Shown here: piece after piece, positions 34,319 through 42,259 of the stretch
Layout of the letters: each line of letters begins with the position of its first letter
Numbering within the stretch: position 1 is the first letter of the stretch
Origin: Subtercola sp.
GTDB taxonomy: Bacteria; Actinomycetota; Actinomycetes; Actinomycetales; Microbacteriaceae
Length of the DNA: 42,259 bases
Direction: 5' to 3'
Assembly: GCA_025463765.1 (NCBI GenBank)
Contig: JAODBC010000064.1
Span: forward strand, 1 to 42,259
Made by a program: the position numbers and the translations under genes
Notes under the pieces: generated by a model
Databases searched by the model: none
What the model saw: only the letters and a program-made list of their open reading frames with translations
Told to the model about the DNA's origin: nothing

Positions 34319-34371
34319 CCACTCACTGTACTTGACGGTGCAGCGGGCACTCCCGGTGTTACGTTGGGCCT
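34319..34371. promoter_or_regulatory. 53-bp divergent promoter region for two leaderless genes
   Basis: On the minus strand TACAGT (34330-34325) ends six bases before the cbs GTG. On the plus strand TACGTT (34360-34365) ends six bases before the isochorismatase-family GTG. Neither gene has a Shine-Dalgarno sequence. The two -10 boxes are 29 bp apart, so the promoters must overlap. Confidence 0.6.
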
Positions 34372-35115
34372 GTGAAAAGAGCCCTCATTGTCATAGATGT
34401 GCAAAACGAATACGTCGACGGCAAACTGCCCATCGGCTACCCGTCGCTGCACGTGAGCATTCCGAACATCATGATGGCGATGGACGCCGCGGCCGACGCG
34501 CACACGCCCATCGTCGTCGTGCAACACGTCGCCGGTGAAAGCTCGCCCGTGTTCGCGAAAGGCGGCCGTGGCGTCGAGCTGCACGAATCCATCGCCGACA
34601 AACCGCGTGACCACCTCGTACAGAAGACCGAAGATTCGGCCTTCGACGGCACCGATCTCGCCGAGTGGCTCAGCGCCCAGAGCATCGACACCATCACCAT
34701 CGTGGGCTACATGACGCAGAACTGCGACGAGGCCACGGCCCGCGACGCCACCCAGCGCGGGCTGACCGTCGAGCTGCTCTCCGATGCGACCGGCACGCTC
34801 GACCTCGCTAACGAGGCCGGCCGCATCTCGGCGAAAGAGCTGCACGAGAGTGTGCTCGTCGTGCTGCAGACCGGATTCGCCGCCGTCGCCACGACCGAGG
34901 CCTGGCTGGATGCCCTGCGAACCGGCGCCGCCGTGCCGCTGTCGAACGTCTTCGCCAGCTCCGAGCCCGCGCGTCACCTCTCCCCTCTCGAAAAGCTCGA
35001 GCGCTTCGGCGCTGCCGCCCGCGGACGGGGCGAGCAGGCGGGCGCGGGCGTCGAGGCCACCGAGATCGAAGACGCAGGCCTCGGCGACTCCGTCGCCACT
35101 CGCCTCGGCTTCTGA
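34372..35115 (+). CDS. Isochorismatase-family cysteine hydrolase
   Basis: A 247-residue protein with the family triad: Asp9 (VIDVQNEY), Lys85 (VQKTEDSAF) and Cys118 (GYMTQNCDEATARDA), with the preceding segment giving the usual non-proline cis peptide. The family includes nicotinamidases, ureidoacrylate and isochorismate hydrolases; the substrate is not clear. The last 50 residues, Gly/Ala/Glu-rich, extend beyond the core fold. It starts at GTG 34372 and appears leaderless. C-rich repeats follow the stop. Confidence 0.9.
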   Translation: MKRALIVIDVQNEYVDGKLPIGYPSLHVSIPNIMMAMDAAADAHTPIVVVQHVAGESSPVFAKGGRGVELHESIADKPRDHLVQKTEDSAFDGTDLAEWLSAQSIDTITIVGYMTQNCDEATARDATQRGLTVELLSDATGTLDLANEAGRISAKELHESVLVVLQTGFAAVATTEAWLDALRTGAAVPLSNVFASSEPARHLSPLEKLERFGAAARGRGEQAGAGVEATEIEDAGLGDSVATRLGF

Positions 35116-35154
35116 CCGGGCATCCGCCCTCTGCACGCCCGCCCGTCCTCCGTG

Positions 35155-35280
35155 CGCCCTCGAGCCCTCGCGCCCTAGCCGCCTCGCGCCCTAGCCGCCT
35201 CGCGCCCTCGCGCCCTCGCGCCCTCCGCCCTCGCGCCCTCCGCCCTCGCGCCCTCGCGCCCTCCCGGCCCCTCCGCCCAC
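35155..35280. repeat. CGCCCT(CG) simple repeats after the isochorismatase gene
   Basis: More than ten imperfect copies of GCGCCCTC / CGCCCTAGC occur in tandem. On the plus strand, which is the sense of the preceding gene, the tract is C-rich. Confidence 0.75.
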
Positions 35281-35306
35281 GCGGCCTCGCGGCCCGCGCG
35301 CCTGTC

Positions 35307-35372
35307 TCGTGAGACTCCGGCGCCGAATTGAGGCGGGCATGCCGGCCTCAATCCGGCGCACGTGTCTCACGA
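35307..35372 (-). repeat. 28-10-28 hairpin with GTGAGAC arms, copy 2
   Basis: Left arm 35307-35334 starts TCGTGAGACTCCGGCGCCG and right arm 35345-35372 ends CACGTGTCTCACGA, with a 10-nt loop. Geometry equals copy 1 at 22277: nine outer pairs, a four-base internal loop, a GCGCC-type block and an inner GAGGC/GCCTC stem. It lies in the convergent gap between the isochorismatase and ABC exporter genes. Confidence 0.82.
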
Positions 35373-35378
35373 GCGCGC

Positions 35379-35452
35379 GGCAGGGAGGGAGGGGGCAGGG
35401 AGGGAGGGGGCAGGGAGGGAGGGGGCCGGGAGGGAGGGGGCCGGGAGGGAGG
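35379..35452. repeat. 15-bp G-tract minisatellite with quadruplex potential
   Basis: Five tandem units of GGCAGGGAGGGAGGG or GGCCGGGAGGGAGGG. Runs of three or more G at short, regular spacing satisfy the simple G-quadruplex rule several times over on the plus strand. The ABC exporter mRNA reads the C-rich strand here. Confidence 0.88.
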
Positions 35453-35513
35453 CCGAGCCGGCAACGCACTACTACCGCATCCGCCAACTGCGAACCGCAA
35501 ACCGCGGCCCGCG

Positions 35514-37373
35514 TCACACCGCCGCGGTGACCTGCTCCGAGTAGAGCCCCGCATACGCCCCGCCGCGCGCCAGCAGCTCGGCATGGGTGCCGCGCTCGAC
35601 GATGGAGCCGTCTTCGATGACAAAGATGACGTCTGCGGCGACGATCGTCGAGAGCCGGTGCGCGATGGCGATGGTCGTGCGGCCGCGCGCCGCGGTGTCG
35701 AGCGCCTGCTGCACGATGCGCTCTGAGATGGAGTCGAGCGCGCTCGTCGCCTCGTCGAGAATGAGTACGGCCGGGTCTTTGAGCAGCACCCGCGCGATGG
35801 CGATGCGCTGCTTCTCGCCGCCGGAAAGCCGGTAGCCGCGCTCGCCCACGACGGTGTCGTAGCCGTCGTCGAAACTCAGAATGCGGTCGTGGATGTTCGC
35901 CAGCTTCGCCGACGCCTCGAGTTCTTGTTGCGTCGCATCTGGCTTCGCGTAGCGCAAGTTGTCGGCGATGGTCGCATGAAAGAGGTACGTTTCCTGGCTC
36001 ACGATGCCGAGGTTCGCGATCAGGGACTGTTGCTGAAGGTCACGAACATCTACTCCCCCGAACAGCACGCGACCGCTCGTCGCTTCGTAGAACCGCGGAA
36101 TGAGGTACGAGATCGTGGTCTTGCCCGCCCCCGACGGCCCGACGAAGGCCGCGAACTGGCCGGGCTCGATGTCGAACGAGACCCGGTCGAGAGTGGGGCG
36201 CGAACCCGGTGACGCATCGGCGTATTTGAACGAGACGTCGTCGAAGCCGACTCGCCCGAGCGCCCGCGGCGCCTCGACGGCGGCGGGAGCATCCGCGATC
36301 TGCGGCTTCAGGTCGAGGTACTCGAAGATGCGCGCGAACAGCGCGCCCGAGGTCTGCAGGTCGAGCGCGACCCGCAGCAGCCCGAGCAGCGGGAACAGCA
36401 GACGCGCCTGCACCGTGGTGAACGCCACGATGGTTCCGGCCGTGATGTCGGCGGCGCCGTTGTGCAGCAGAAAACCCGCGACGAGATAGACGATCGCCGG
36501 AATGCTCGACAAGAAGATGCTCACCATGGCGAAGAACCACTGGCCGCTCATCTGCTGGCTGACCTGCAGCCGCACCTGATTGGCGTTCTCGTTCGAGTAA
36601 CGGGCGATCTCCGTGCTCTGCCGGTTGAAACTCTTCGAGAGCAGAATGCCCGAAACGCTGAGGGTCTCTTGCGTGATCGCCGTCATGTCTGACAGCGACT
36701 CCTGCGTTTTCGTCGCGATGCGCGCACGCACCTGCCCCACCCGACGCTGGGCAATCACAAGAATCGGCATCAGCAGCACGGCGACCACCGTGAGTTGCCA
36801 GTTGAGCAGCAGCATCGCCACGAACGCGGCGATCACGGTCACCGTATTGCCGAGCACACTCGAGATGGTGTTCGTGAGCACCGACGCCACACCGCCGACG
36901 TCGTTCTGCAACCGCGACTGGATGATGCCGGTCTTCGTCTTGGTGAAGAAGCTCAGTTCCATCGCCTGCAGGTGGCTGAACAGGCGCACCCGCAGGGCGC
37001 CCATCACCTTGTTGCCGACGGTCGCCGTGAGGTACGTCTGCCAGACGCCCAGCAGCGTGGTGATGACGTACAGCGCGATCATCGCGCCCACGATCTCGGC
37101 GAGTGCGGGCACGTTCGGCCCGGTATTGCCCGGCGGGAACAGCCCGACGTCGAACGCCCGAGCCGTCAACAGCGGCGGCACGACCGACAGGGCCGCGGCG
37201 ATCAGCACCAGAACGATGGTCAGGATGATCGGCATGCGGTACGCGGTGAACAGCTCCGTGATGCGGCGGAACAGGTGCTCGACCTTCGGCGCTTCGGCGT
37301 TACGCGCCCGCTGGGCGTTCGCGTCGCCGCCGCCCATCATTCGCGCGGGCGGGCCGCCCCTTACTCCACTCAT
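35514..37373 (-). CDS. ABC exporter half-transporter (permease-ATPase fusion)
   Basis: A 619-residue half-transporter, expected to act as a dimer. Six transmembrane helices (about 45-320) carry the LSFFTKTKTGIIQSRLQNDVGGV coupling region. The ATPase domain has Walker A GPSGAGKTT, signature LSGGEKQRIAIARVLL, and Walker B VLILDEATSALD. Resembles multidrug/lipid exporters of the MsbA type. The ATG at 37373 is chosen because TACCCT (37385-37380) lies six bases upstream, a leaderless pattern; the alternative at 37412 adds 13 residues. Substrate unknown. Confidence 0.93.
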   Translation of the reverse strand: MSGVRGGPPARMMGGGDANAQRARNAEAPKVEHLFRRITELFTAYRMPIILTIVLVLIAAALSVVPPLLTARAFDVGLFPPGNTGPNVPALAEIVGAMIALYVITTLLGVWQTYLTATVGNKVMGALRVRLFSHLQAMELSFFTKTKTGIIQSRLQNDVGGVASVLTNTISSVLGNTVTVIAAFVAMLLLNWQLTVVAVLLMPILVIAQRRVGQVRARIATKTQESLSDMTAITQETLSVSGILLSKSFNRQSTEIARYSNENANQVRLQVSQQMSGQWFFAMVSIFLSSIPAIVYLVAGFLLHNGAADITAGTIVAFTTVQARLLFPLLGLLRVALDLQTSGALFARIFEYLDLKPQIADAPAAVEAPRALGRVGFDDVSFKYADASPGSRPTLDRVSFDIEPGQFAAFVGPSGAGKTTISYLIPRFYEATSGRVLFGGVDVRDLQQQSLIANLGIVSQETYLFHATIADNLRYAKPDATQQELEASAKLANIHDRILSFDDGYDTVVGERGYRLSGGEKQRIAIARVLLKDPAVLILDEATSALDSISERIVQQALDTAARGRTTIAIAHRLSTIVAADVIFVIEDGSIVERGTHAELLARGGAYAGLYSEQVTAAV

Positions 37374-37476
37374 CAGATCAGGGTAACCCGCACCACCGAC
37401 CCGCCCGCCCACGCTCGCTCAGGGCGCAACAGGCGAGTGGATGCCCGGCAGAGACTCGAGCATCCACCACCCTGAC

Positions 37477-38466
37477 TCACCCCTTCGTCGACCCCGCCAG
37501 CAACCCGCGTACGAAGTACCGCTGCAGGCTGAAGAACACGATCAGCGGAACGATGATCGACACGAAGGCCGCCGCCGTGAGGCGCTGCCAGTCTTGTCCG
37601 CGGCTGCCCGTCAGTTCCGCCAGCCGCTGCGTCAGCGGCGCCACGTCGGGAGATCCACCCGAGAACACCAGCGCGACGAGCAGATCGTTCCACACCCACA
37701 AGAACTGGAAGATCGCGAACGACGCCAGCGCCGGCATGGCCAGCGGAATGATGATGCGCAAGAAGATCTGCCCGTGCGACGCCCCGTCGACCCGAGCCGC
37801 CTCGATCACCTCACCCGGAACCTGCGAGATGAAGTTGTAGAGCAGAAAGATCGCCAGCGGCAGAGCGAAAGCGGTGTGCGCGAACCACAATTGCGCATAC
37901 GTTCCCGAGGGCGTCGGCGGAATGATCAGCGCGTTGCCGATCGTGATGCCGCGCGAGAAGAACGACAGCAGCGGGATGAGCGCCATCTGCAACGGCACGA
38001 TCTGCAGGGCGAACACCAGCACGAAGACGACGTCGCGGCCCTTCCACTTCATCCACGAGAAGGCGTACGCCGCCATCGAGGCCAGCACGAGCGGAAAGAT
38101 GGTCGCCGGAATGCTGATGGCGACCGAGTTCACGAAGTACTGCCCCAACTGCGGCGCCGACGAAGACGACGAGAGCAGAACATCCCGATAGTTGTCGAGC
38201 GTGAGGCCGGGGTTGCTGAAAATCGTCCACCAGCCGGTGGTCTTGATGAGCACCGCGGGGCGGAACGAGGAGAGAAACAGCCCGAACGTCGGGATGGTCC
38301 ACAGCACCGCGATCAGCAGTGCCGCGACCGTCGCCCACCTCGAGGTGAGGTTCTTCTTCACCCGCCCGGCCTTGGTGGTTGCTTCGACGTACTCTTCTTC
38401 GAGCGACGGTGCCCGGCCGGCGATGCCGCCCGGAATCGGAAGCTCGACTGGTGCGACGCTGCTCAT
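37477..38466 (-). CDS. aglG: Sugar ABC transporter permease (AglG/MalG type)
   Basis: A 329-residue inner-membrane permease with about six helices and the cytoplasmic EAA loop (EAARVDGASHGQIFLRIIIPLAMPAL) that contacts the ATPase. It overlaps the other permease gene by four bases. The N-terminal 45 residues are hydrophilic. The binding protein upstream resembles alpha-glucoside-binding AglE, which guides the naming; other oligosaccharides are possible. No ATPase gene follows, so a shared MsiK-like ATPase encoded elsewhere is likely. Confidence 0.9.
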   Translation of the reverse strand: MSSVAPVELPIPGGIAGRAPSLEEEYVEATTKAGRVKKNLTSRWATVAALLIAVLWTIPTFGLFLSSFRPAVLIKTTGWWTIFSNPGLTLDNYRDVLLSSSSSAPQLGQYFVNSVAISIPATIFPLVLASMAAYAFSWMKWKGRDVVFVLVFALQIVPLQMALIPLLSFFSRGITIGNALIIPPTPSGTYAQLWFAHTAFALPLAIFLLYNFISQVPGEVIEAARVDGASHGQIFLRIIIPLAMPALASFAIFQFLWVWNDLLVALVFSGGSPDVAPLTQRLAELTGSRGQDWQRLTAAAFVSIIVPLIVFFSLQRYFVRGLLAGSTKG

Positions 38467-39434
38467 CGGATCTCCCTCTGCTTGCGTAGAACTCTCACGT
38501 TGTAGATGACAATAGGCAGCACCAGCACGAACAGAATCAGCGCGAGCGCCGAGCCCCGCCCCGGTTCACCGGCGCGGAACGCCTGGGTGTACATCTCGTT
38601 GGCCAGCACGCTGGTATCGAAGTTGCCGGCCGTCATGGTGCGCACGATGTCGAACACCTTCAGGGTCGCGATCGAGATAGTGGTCACCACCACCACAAGA
38701 GACCCCTGGATGCCCGGAATCGTGACATGCAGAAACCGCTGCCAGGCGTTGGTGCCGTCGAGTTGCGCGGCCTCCACGATCTCGGTCGGCACTCCCTTGA
38801 TCGCAGCCGAGAGCACCACCATCGCGAACCCGGTCTGAATCCACACCATCACGATGATCAAGAAGACTGTGTTCGCGGGCACCGCCTGCAGCCACTGCAC
38901 GGGCTCACCGCCGAGCCACACCACCACCTGGTTGAGAATGCCGATCTGGTTGGCGCTCGTGGGCCGGTATTCGTAGACGAACTTCCAGATGATGCTGGCG
39001 CCGACGAACGAGATGGCCATCGGCATGAACACGAGAGCCTTGAAGTACTTCTCACCACGCGACTTGTCGATGAACACGGCGTAGGCGAGGCCGATCACGG
39101 TCGACAGAATGGGCGTCAGAATCACCCAGATGACGGTGTTGCGCAGGCTCACCAGCGAATCGGGCTGGGTGAAGGCCCAGACGAAGTTGTCGAACCCGAT
39201 GAAATTGCCCTTCGCATCGTAGAGCGACTGGATGGCCGTGCGAATCGCCGGGTAGACGAGCCCGATGATCAGAATGATGAAGGCCGGGGCGACAAAACCG
39301 ACCAGTTGAAAAAAGTCTTTGCGCTTCTTCGGCGCCCGATCGATGAGAAATAGAAGAAGACCGATCACCGCAGCAAAAGCCGCGAGAGCGATCACCACCT
39401 GTTCGATTTTGTTCAGAAGCTCAGCAGTGGTCAC
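38463..39434 (-). CDS. aglF: Sugar ABC transporter permease (AglF/MalF type)
   Basis: A 323-residue permease with an extra N-terminal helix (VIALAAFAAVIGLLLFLI) before the six core helices, and the EAA loop EAAQLDGTNAWQRFLHVTIPGI. It forms a heterodimer with the 37477 protein. Its stop overlaps the next start (ATGA). It is separated from the binding-protein gene by 131 bp containing two strong hairpins. Confidence 0.9.
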   Translation of the reverse strand: MTTAELLNKIEQVVIALAAFAAVIGLLLFLIDRAPKKRKDFFQLVGFVAPAFIILIIGLVYPAIRTAIQSLYDAKGNFIGFDNFVWAFTQPDSLVSLRNTVIWVILTPILSTVIGLAYAVFIDKSRGEKYFKALVFMPMAISFVGASIIWKFVYEYRPTSANQIGILNQVVVWLGGEPVQWLQAVPANTVFLIIVMVWIQTGFAMVVLSAAIKGVPTEIVEAAQLDGTNAWQRFLHVTIPGIQGSLVVVVTTISIATLKVFDIVRTMTAGNFDTSVLANEMYTQAFRAGEPGRGSALALILFVLVLPIVIYNVRVLRKQREIR

Positions 39435-39490
39435 AATTCACCTCTTTACTAGTACGTCGTTGTGCTGGTTCGGGTGTAGAACCGCGAGAG

Positions 39491-39558
39491 CCGTGCGGCG
39501 TCTCCTCTCGGATGACGCCGCACGGTTCGTTCGCAGCTGCGGGCCAGTGCGGCCCGCA
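39491..39558. repeat. Two intercistronic hairpins between aglE and aglF
   Basis: CCGTGCGGCGT (39491-39501) pairs perfectly with ACGCCGCACGG (39515-39525). TGCGGGCC (39538-39545) pairs with GGCCCGCA (39551-39558). There is no T-run. Such hairpins behind a binding-protein gene commonly raise its mRNA level relative to the permeases. Confidence 0.75.
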
Positions 39559-39565
39559 CGAGGTG

Positions 39566-40918
39566 TTACTGCGGCCAGGTCGACTGGATGAACGTGGTCA
39601 CCGTCTGGGTGTCGTCACCGTTGATCCAGTTGACGATGCCCTTCCAGAACGAGTTCGACCCGACGGCGGCCGGCATCAGGTCAGACGCATCGAACCGGAA
39701 CGTGGTGTTCGGGTCTTGCAGAATCTTGATGCTGTCGACGGCCAGCGGCGACTTCGCGTTGTTCGGGTCGAGACCCTTGTTTGCGCTGATGACACCACCG
39801 ATCGAGACACGGTTGTTCGCCCAGAGTGCACTCGAGAGGTAGGTCTGTACGGCCGTGATCTCGTCGCTGGTCTTGAACGCGCCGACCATCTCGCCACCAC
39901 CGGTGACCGCCTGCTGGCCACCCGCAGTCGCGGGGGGCATCAGGAAGCCGTAGACATCTCCGTCGGGTGCGACGGTCGTGCCTTCTGGCCACTGCGCTTC
40001 GTAAAACGAGGCCTGGTGCATCATTGCGCACTGGTCTTGCAGAATCGGCAGGCCGGCATCTTGGAACGTGGTCGAGTTGATGCTCGTGACGTCACCGAAG
40101 CCGCCGTTCACGTAGGCCGGGTTCTTCAAGATGTTGCCGACGTAGTCGAACGCCTTCGTGATCTGCGGGTCGGTGAACTTCACTTTGTTGGTGGTCCAGT
40201 CGTCGTAGACCTGGGCGCCGCTCTGCCGAAGAACGGTGTCTTCGATCCAGTCGGTGCCCGGCCATCCGCTGGCCTCACCCGACGAGAACCCGGCACACCA
40301 CGGCTTGACCTTGCCGTCGGCCGCGATCTTGGCGGTGAGGCTGGTGAGCTCGTCGAGTGTGGTCGGAATCGTGTAGCCGTTGTCTTTGAAGAAGGCCGGC
40401 GAATACCAGATGTACCCCTTGACGCTCGCCATCAGCGGCGCCGCATAGAAGGTGCCATCGACCGTTCCGTAGGTCTTCCAGTCGGCCGACCAGTTCTTGT
40501 CGACATTGTCTTCGACGCTCTGCGCAGGCGTCTTGATGTAGCCGCCGGCCACCATGGAGGCCAGAAGGCCGGGCTGGGGGAAGATGGCCAGGTCTGGCGG
40601 GTTGCCACCCTGAGCCCGAACGTTGATCTGCGTTTCGAACTCTTGGCTGCCCTCGTACTTGATGGTGATGCCGGTGCACTTCTCGAAGTCGGTCCACGAC
40701 TGGTTGAGCTGGTCGGCCTCGACGTCGACGATAGTGCCGTAGATGTTCACGGTAGGCGAGCCGGTGAAGGTGCCGTAGTCGGCGTAGTCTTCACAGCCGG
40801 CAGCCGCGGTGCCCGACGATGACGCGGGGGTGTCGCCCGTGCATCCGGTGAGTGCGAGCGCGACGGCGGCAACACCCGCTAACGGGATGATCACTCGTTT
40901 TGCACGGGTGATTCTCAT
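39566..40918 (-). CDS. aglE: Sugar-binding lipoprotein of ABC importer (AglE-like)
   Basis: A 450-residue lipoprotein: basic start, hydrophobic segment and lipobox LTGC (Cys about 23), so it is anchored outside the membrane. The mature part has KCTGITIKYEGSQEFETQI and GGNPPDLAIFPQPGLLASMV, strongly reminiscent of alpha-glucoside-binding AglE proteins. The ATG at 40918 has GAGGAGG upstream at good spacing. First gene of the transporter operon; a LacI-type palindrome sits at its promoter. Confidence 0.92.
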   Translation of the reverse strand: MRITRAKRVIIPLAGVAAVALALTGCTGDTPASSSGTAAAGCEDYADYGTFTGSPTVNIYGTIVDVEADQLNQSWTDFEKCTGITIKYEGSQEFETQINVRAQGGNPPDLAIFPQPGLLASMVAGGYIKTPAQSVEDNVDKNWSADWKTYGTVDGTFYAAPLMASVKGYIWYSPAFFKDNGYTIPTTLDELTSLTAKIAADGKVKPWCAGFSSGEASGWPGTDWIEDTVLRQSGAQVYDDWTTNKVKFTDPQITKAFDYVGNILKNPAYVNGGFGDVTSINSTTFQDAGLPILQDQCAMMHQASFYEAQWPEGTTVAPDGDVYGFLMPPATAGGQQAVTGGGEMVGAFKTSDEITAVQTYLSSALWANNRVSIGGVISANKGLDPNNAKSPLAVDSIKILQDPNTTFRFDASDLMPAAVGSNSFWKGIVNWINGDDTQTVTTFIQSTWPQ

Positions 40919-40966
40919 GGTTTCCTCCTCATTGAGTAACGATGGTCGGGCAGCCCCCGAACGGGG

Positions 40967-41018
40967 TAGCAAGCGCTTCCAGTGACACACACTAAGTGCG
41001 AGTCGTCGTGCGATGCAA
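40967..41018 (-). promoter_or_regulatory. agl promoter with LacI-type operator
   Basis: Minus-strand TTGCAT (41018-41013) and TAGTGT (40994-40989) have an 18-bp spacer. The palindromic core AAGCGCTT (40971-40978), typical of LacI-family operators, lies next to the predicted transcription start. No LacI-type gene is in the window. Confidence 0.6.
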
Positions 41019-41176
41019 GCTGCCGCGTGGCGATTCGGCGAGTGGATGCCGAATCGTTATCTGAGAGCACTCACACATGATGAGAGCGCGGTCATCGTTG
41101 AATCTACAAGGAAGCTGCCCCATCGGCAAGCCGAGCTTCTCTCGGGCTGAAAGTGGGCTGACAGCCCCGCCTAAGC
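41019..41176. other. Gap between agl promoter and rplL terminator, nothing clear
   Basis: No ORF with coding character, repeat or RNA gene is recognised in this stretch. A small CCGAG/CTCGG hairpin near 41132 is the only structure seen. Confidence 0.5.
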
Positions 41177-41211
41177 AAAAAAATGCCCGGGCCGAAGCCC
41201 GGGCATTTTCT
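41177..41211 (-). terminator. Intrinsic terminator of the rplJ-rplL operon
   Basis: AAAATGCCCGGGC and GCCCGGGCATTTT form a GC-rich stem with a four-base loop, with a T-run (minus strand) following. It starts 14 bp after the rplL stop. Confidence 0.93.
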
Positions 41212-41224
41212 TAGGTGAAGCTGA

Positions 41225-41608
41225 TTACTTGAGCGTAACGGTGGCGCCAGCCTCCTGCAGCTGAGCGACTGCCTTGTCGGCAGCTTCCTTGTTGACACCC
41301 TCGAGAACGGGCTTCGGTGCTCCATCAACCAGAGCCTTCGCCTCACCGAGGCCGAGGCTGGTGATCGAACGCACCTCCTTGATGACCTGGATCTTCTTCT
41401 CGCCGGCGGCCTCGAGAATGACGTCGAACGACGTCTTCTCTTCGACCTCTTCGGCGGGGGCGGCGGGGCCAGCGGCGCCGGCAGCGGCGACGGGTGCCGC
41501 AGCGGTGACCTCGAAGACCTCTTCGAACTTCTTCACGAACTCGCTGAGCTCAATGAGCGTGAGCTCCTTGAAGGCGTCGATGAGCTCGTCTTGTGACAGC
41601 TTTGCCAT
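41225..41608 (-). CDS. rplL: 50S ribosomal protein L7/L12
   Basis: A 127-residue stalk protein that recruits translation factors. N-terminal dimerisation helices ([29 protein letters not shown]), an Ala/Pro-rich hinge at about 34-54, and the C-terminal factor-binding domain ([41 protein letters not shown]). AAGGAG lies seven bases before the ATG. It follows rplJ after 108 bp with no visible feature. Confidence 0.98.
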   Translation of the reverse strand: MAKLSQDELIDAFKELTLIELSEFVKKFEEVFEVTAAAPVAAAGAAGPAAPAEEVEEKTSFDVILEAAGEKKIQVIKEVRSITSLGLGEAKALVDGAPKPVLEGVNKEAADKAVAQLQEAGATVTLK

Positions 41609-41716
41609 GATTTTTCTCCTTGTTGGTTTTCGTTTACGACCGGTTGTCAGTGCTGGCGAGTGGATGCCCTGCGGCAGCCTTCCCGTTCGAACTCGTTACC
41701 GGACTCCTGCTTCGAG

Positions 41717-42226
41717 CTAGCTATCTTGTTTCTGGCGCAGCGCCTCGACCGTGCGAACGGCCTTCGACAGCGGTGCGTTGAACAGATAGGCGACGCCGAA
41801 CAGCGAAGCCTTGGCGGCACCCGCGAACTTGGCGAGCAGCACCTCCCGGCTTTCGAGGTCGGCGAGCTTGGTGACCTCTTCAGCGGTCAGCGGGTTACCG
41901 TCGAAGTAACCGCCCTTCACGCTCAGAAGAGGGTTTGCCTTGGCAAAGTCGCGCAGAGCCTTTGCCACCGTCACGGGGTCACCGTGAACGAAAGCGATAG
42001 CAGATGGACCAACGAGCTCGTCGTCAAACGAGCTGATTCCGGCCTTGTTGGCCGCAATCTTGGTCAGCGTGTTCTTTACCACGGCGTAGGTGGCGTGCTC
42101 ACTGATGGAGCGACGCAGGCTTGTCAGCTGCGCCACAGTGAGACCGCGGTACTCAGTAAGCAGTACGGCAGTCGAACTCGTGAACAAGTCGGTGAGTTCG
42201 GCAACCGTGGCTTCTTTGTTCGCCAT
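41717..42226 (-). CDS. rplJ: 50S ribosomal protein L10
   Basis: A 169-residue protein that anchors L7/L12 dimers to the ribosome. [21 protein letters not shown] and [13 protein letters not shown] near the N-terminus, [18 protein letters not shown] centrally, and a C-terminal helix ([16 protein letters not shown]) that binds L7/L12. The ATG at 42226 has AAGGAG six bases upstream; a longer frame to 42253 lacks support. Its autoregulatory leader would lie beyond the window edge. Confidence 0.97.
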   Translation of the reverse strand: MANKEATVAELTDLFTSSTAVLLTEYRGLTVAQLTSLRRSISEHATYAVVKNTLTKIAANKAGISSFDDELVGPSAIAFVHGDPVTVAKALRDFAKANPLLSVKGGYFDGNPLTAEEVTKLADLESREVLLAKFAGAAKASLFGVAYLFNAPLSKAVRTVEALRQKQDS

Positions 42227-42259
42227 GGCGCTCCTTGATGTTGATATTTCCAAATCTGT

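Noticed and set aside
42227..42259. L10 leader structure upstream of rplJ
   Set aside because: Only 33 bp remain before the window edge, too little to see it.

Overview
The window comes from a high-GC actinobacterium, most likely a member of the Microbacteriaceae. The basis is GC-rich codon use, many GTG starts, several apparently leaderless genes, a class Ib ribonucleotide reductase operon, a ROK-type xylose regulator and a reverse transsulfuration pair. The family is inferred from overall gene character, not from a marker phylogeny. No rRNA, tRNA, CRISPR array, transposase, integrase or phage gene was seen.

Layout. 87-2740: a saccharopine-dehydrogenase-like oxidoreductase and a Bcr/CflA-type exporter. 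2840-7601: a xylose locus, with a ROK repressor (xylR) divergent from xylA-xylB and a strong promoter/operator between them. 7721-9974: a VOC protein and a glycerate kinase around a pair of structured repeats. 10047-15100: two paralogous HEPN / winged-helix-nucleotidyltransferase modules flanking an FUSC-type membrane protein. 15334-20357: doxX, a small Cys-containing protein, and nrdHIEF with candidate NrdR and DnaA boxes upstream. 20624-23672: an MFS exporter, a cyclase-family protein with altered metal ligands, and a broken membrane-protein gene. 23740-27697: a SulP / GAP / DUF6325-like / SHOCT operon and a divergent PLDNc-SHOCT gene. 27832-31436: an epimerase, a small acidic protein, structured repeats and arginine deiminase. 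31717-35115: cbs and metB with a divergent isochorismatase-family hydrolase. 35514-40918: an ABC exporter and an alpha-glucoside-type ABC importer without its own ATPase. 41225-42226: rplJ-rplL.

The most unusual content is non-coding. At least four families of long inverted-repeat elements sit just behind stop codons. (i) A ~106-nt unit occurs four times, in two tandem pairs; its inner stem differs between pairs by three compensated base pairs. (ii) A 54-nt element occurs three times, always downstream of a gene and in that gene's orientation, again with compensatory changes. (iii) A 28-10-28 hairpin occurs twice, each time behind a C-rich (in mRNA sense) repeat tract. (iv) A hairpin with ~18-nt arms occurs twice before arcA. 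Two unrelated long hairpins follow xylA and the SHOCT gene. Together they suggest structure-selected 3'-UTR elements.

A second theme is low-complexity insertion into ordinary enzymes (XylB, glycerate kinase, ArcA, a SulP STAS domain, the FUSC protein), and small tandem duplications across stop codons (MFS exporter, xylA). A third is the duplicated HEPN/nucleotidyltransferase module, a probable toxin-antitoxin system.
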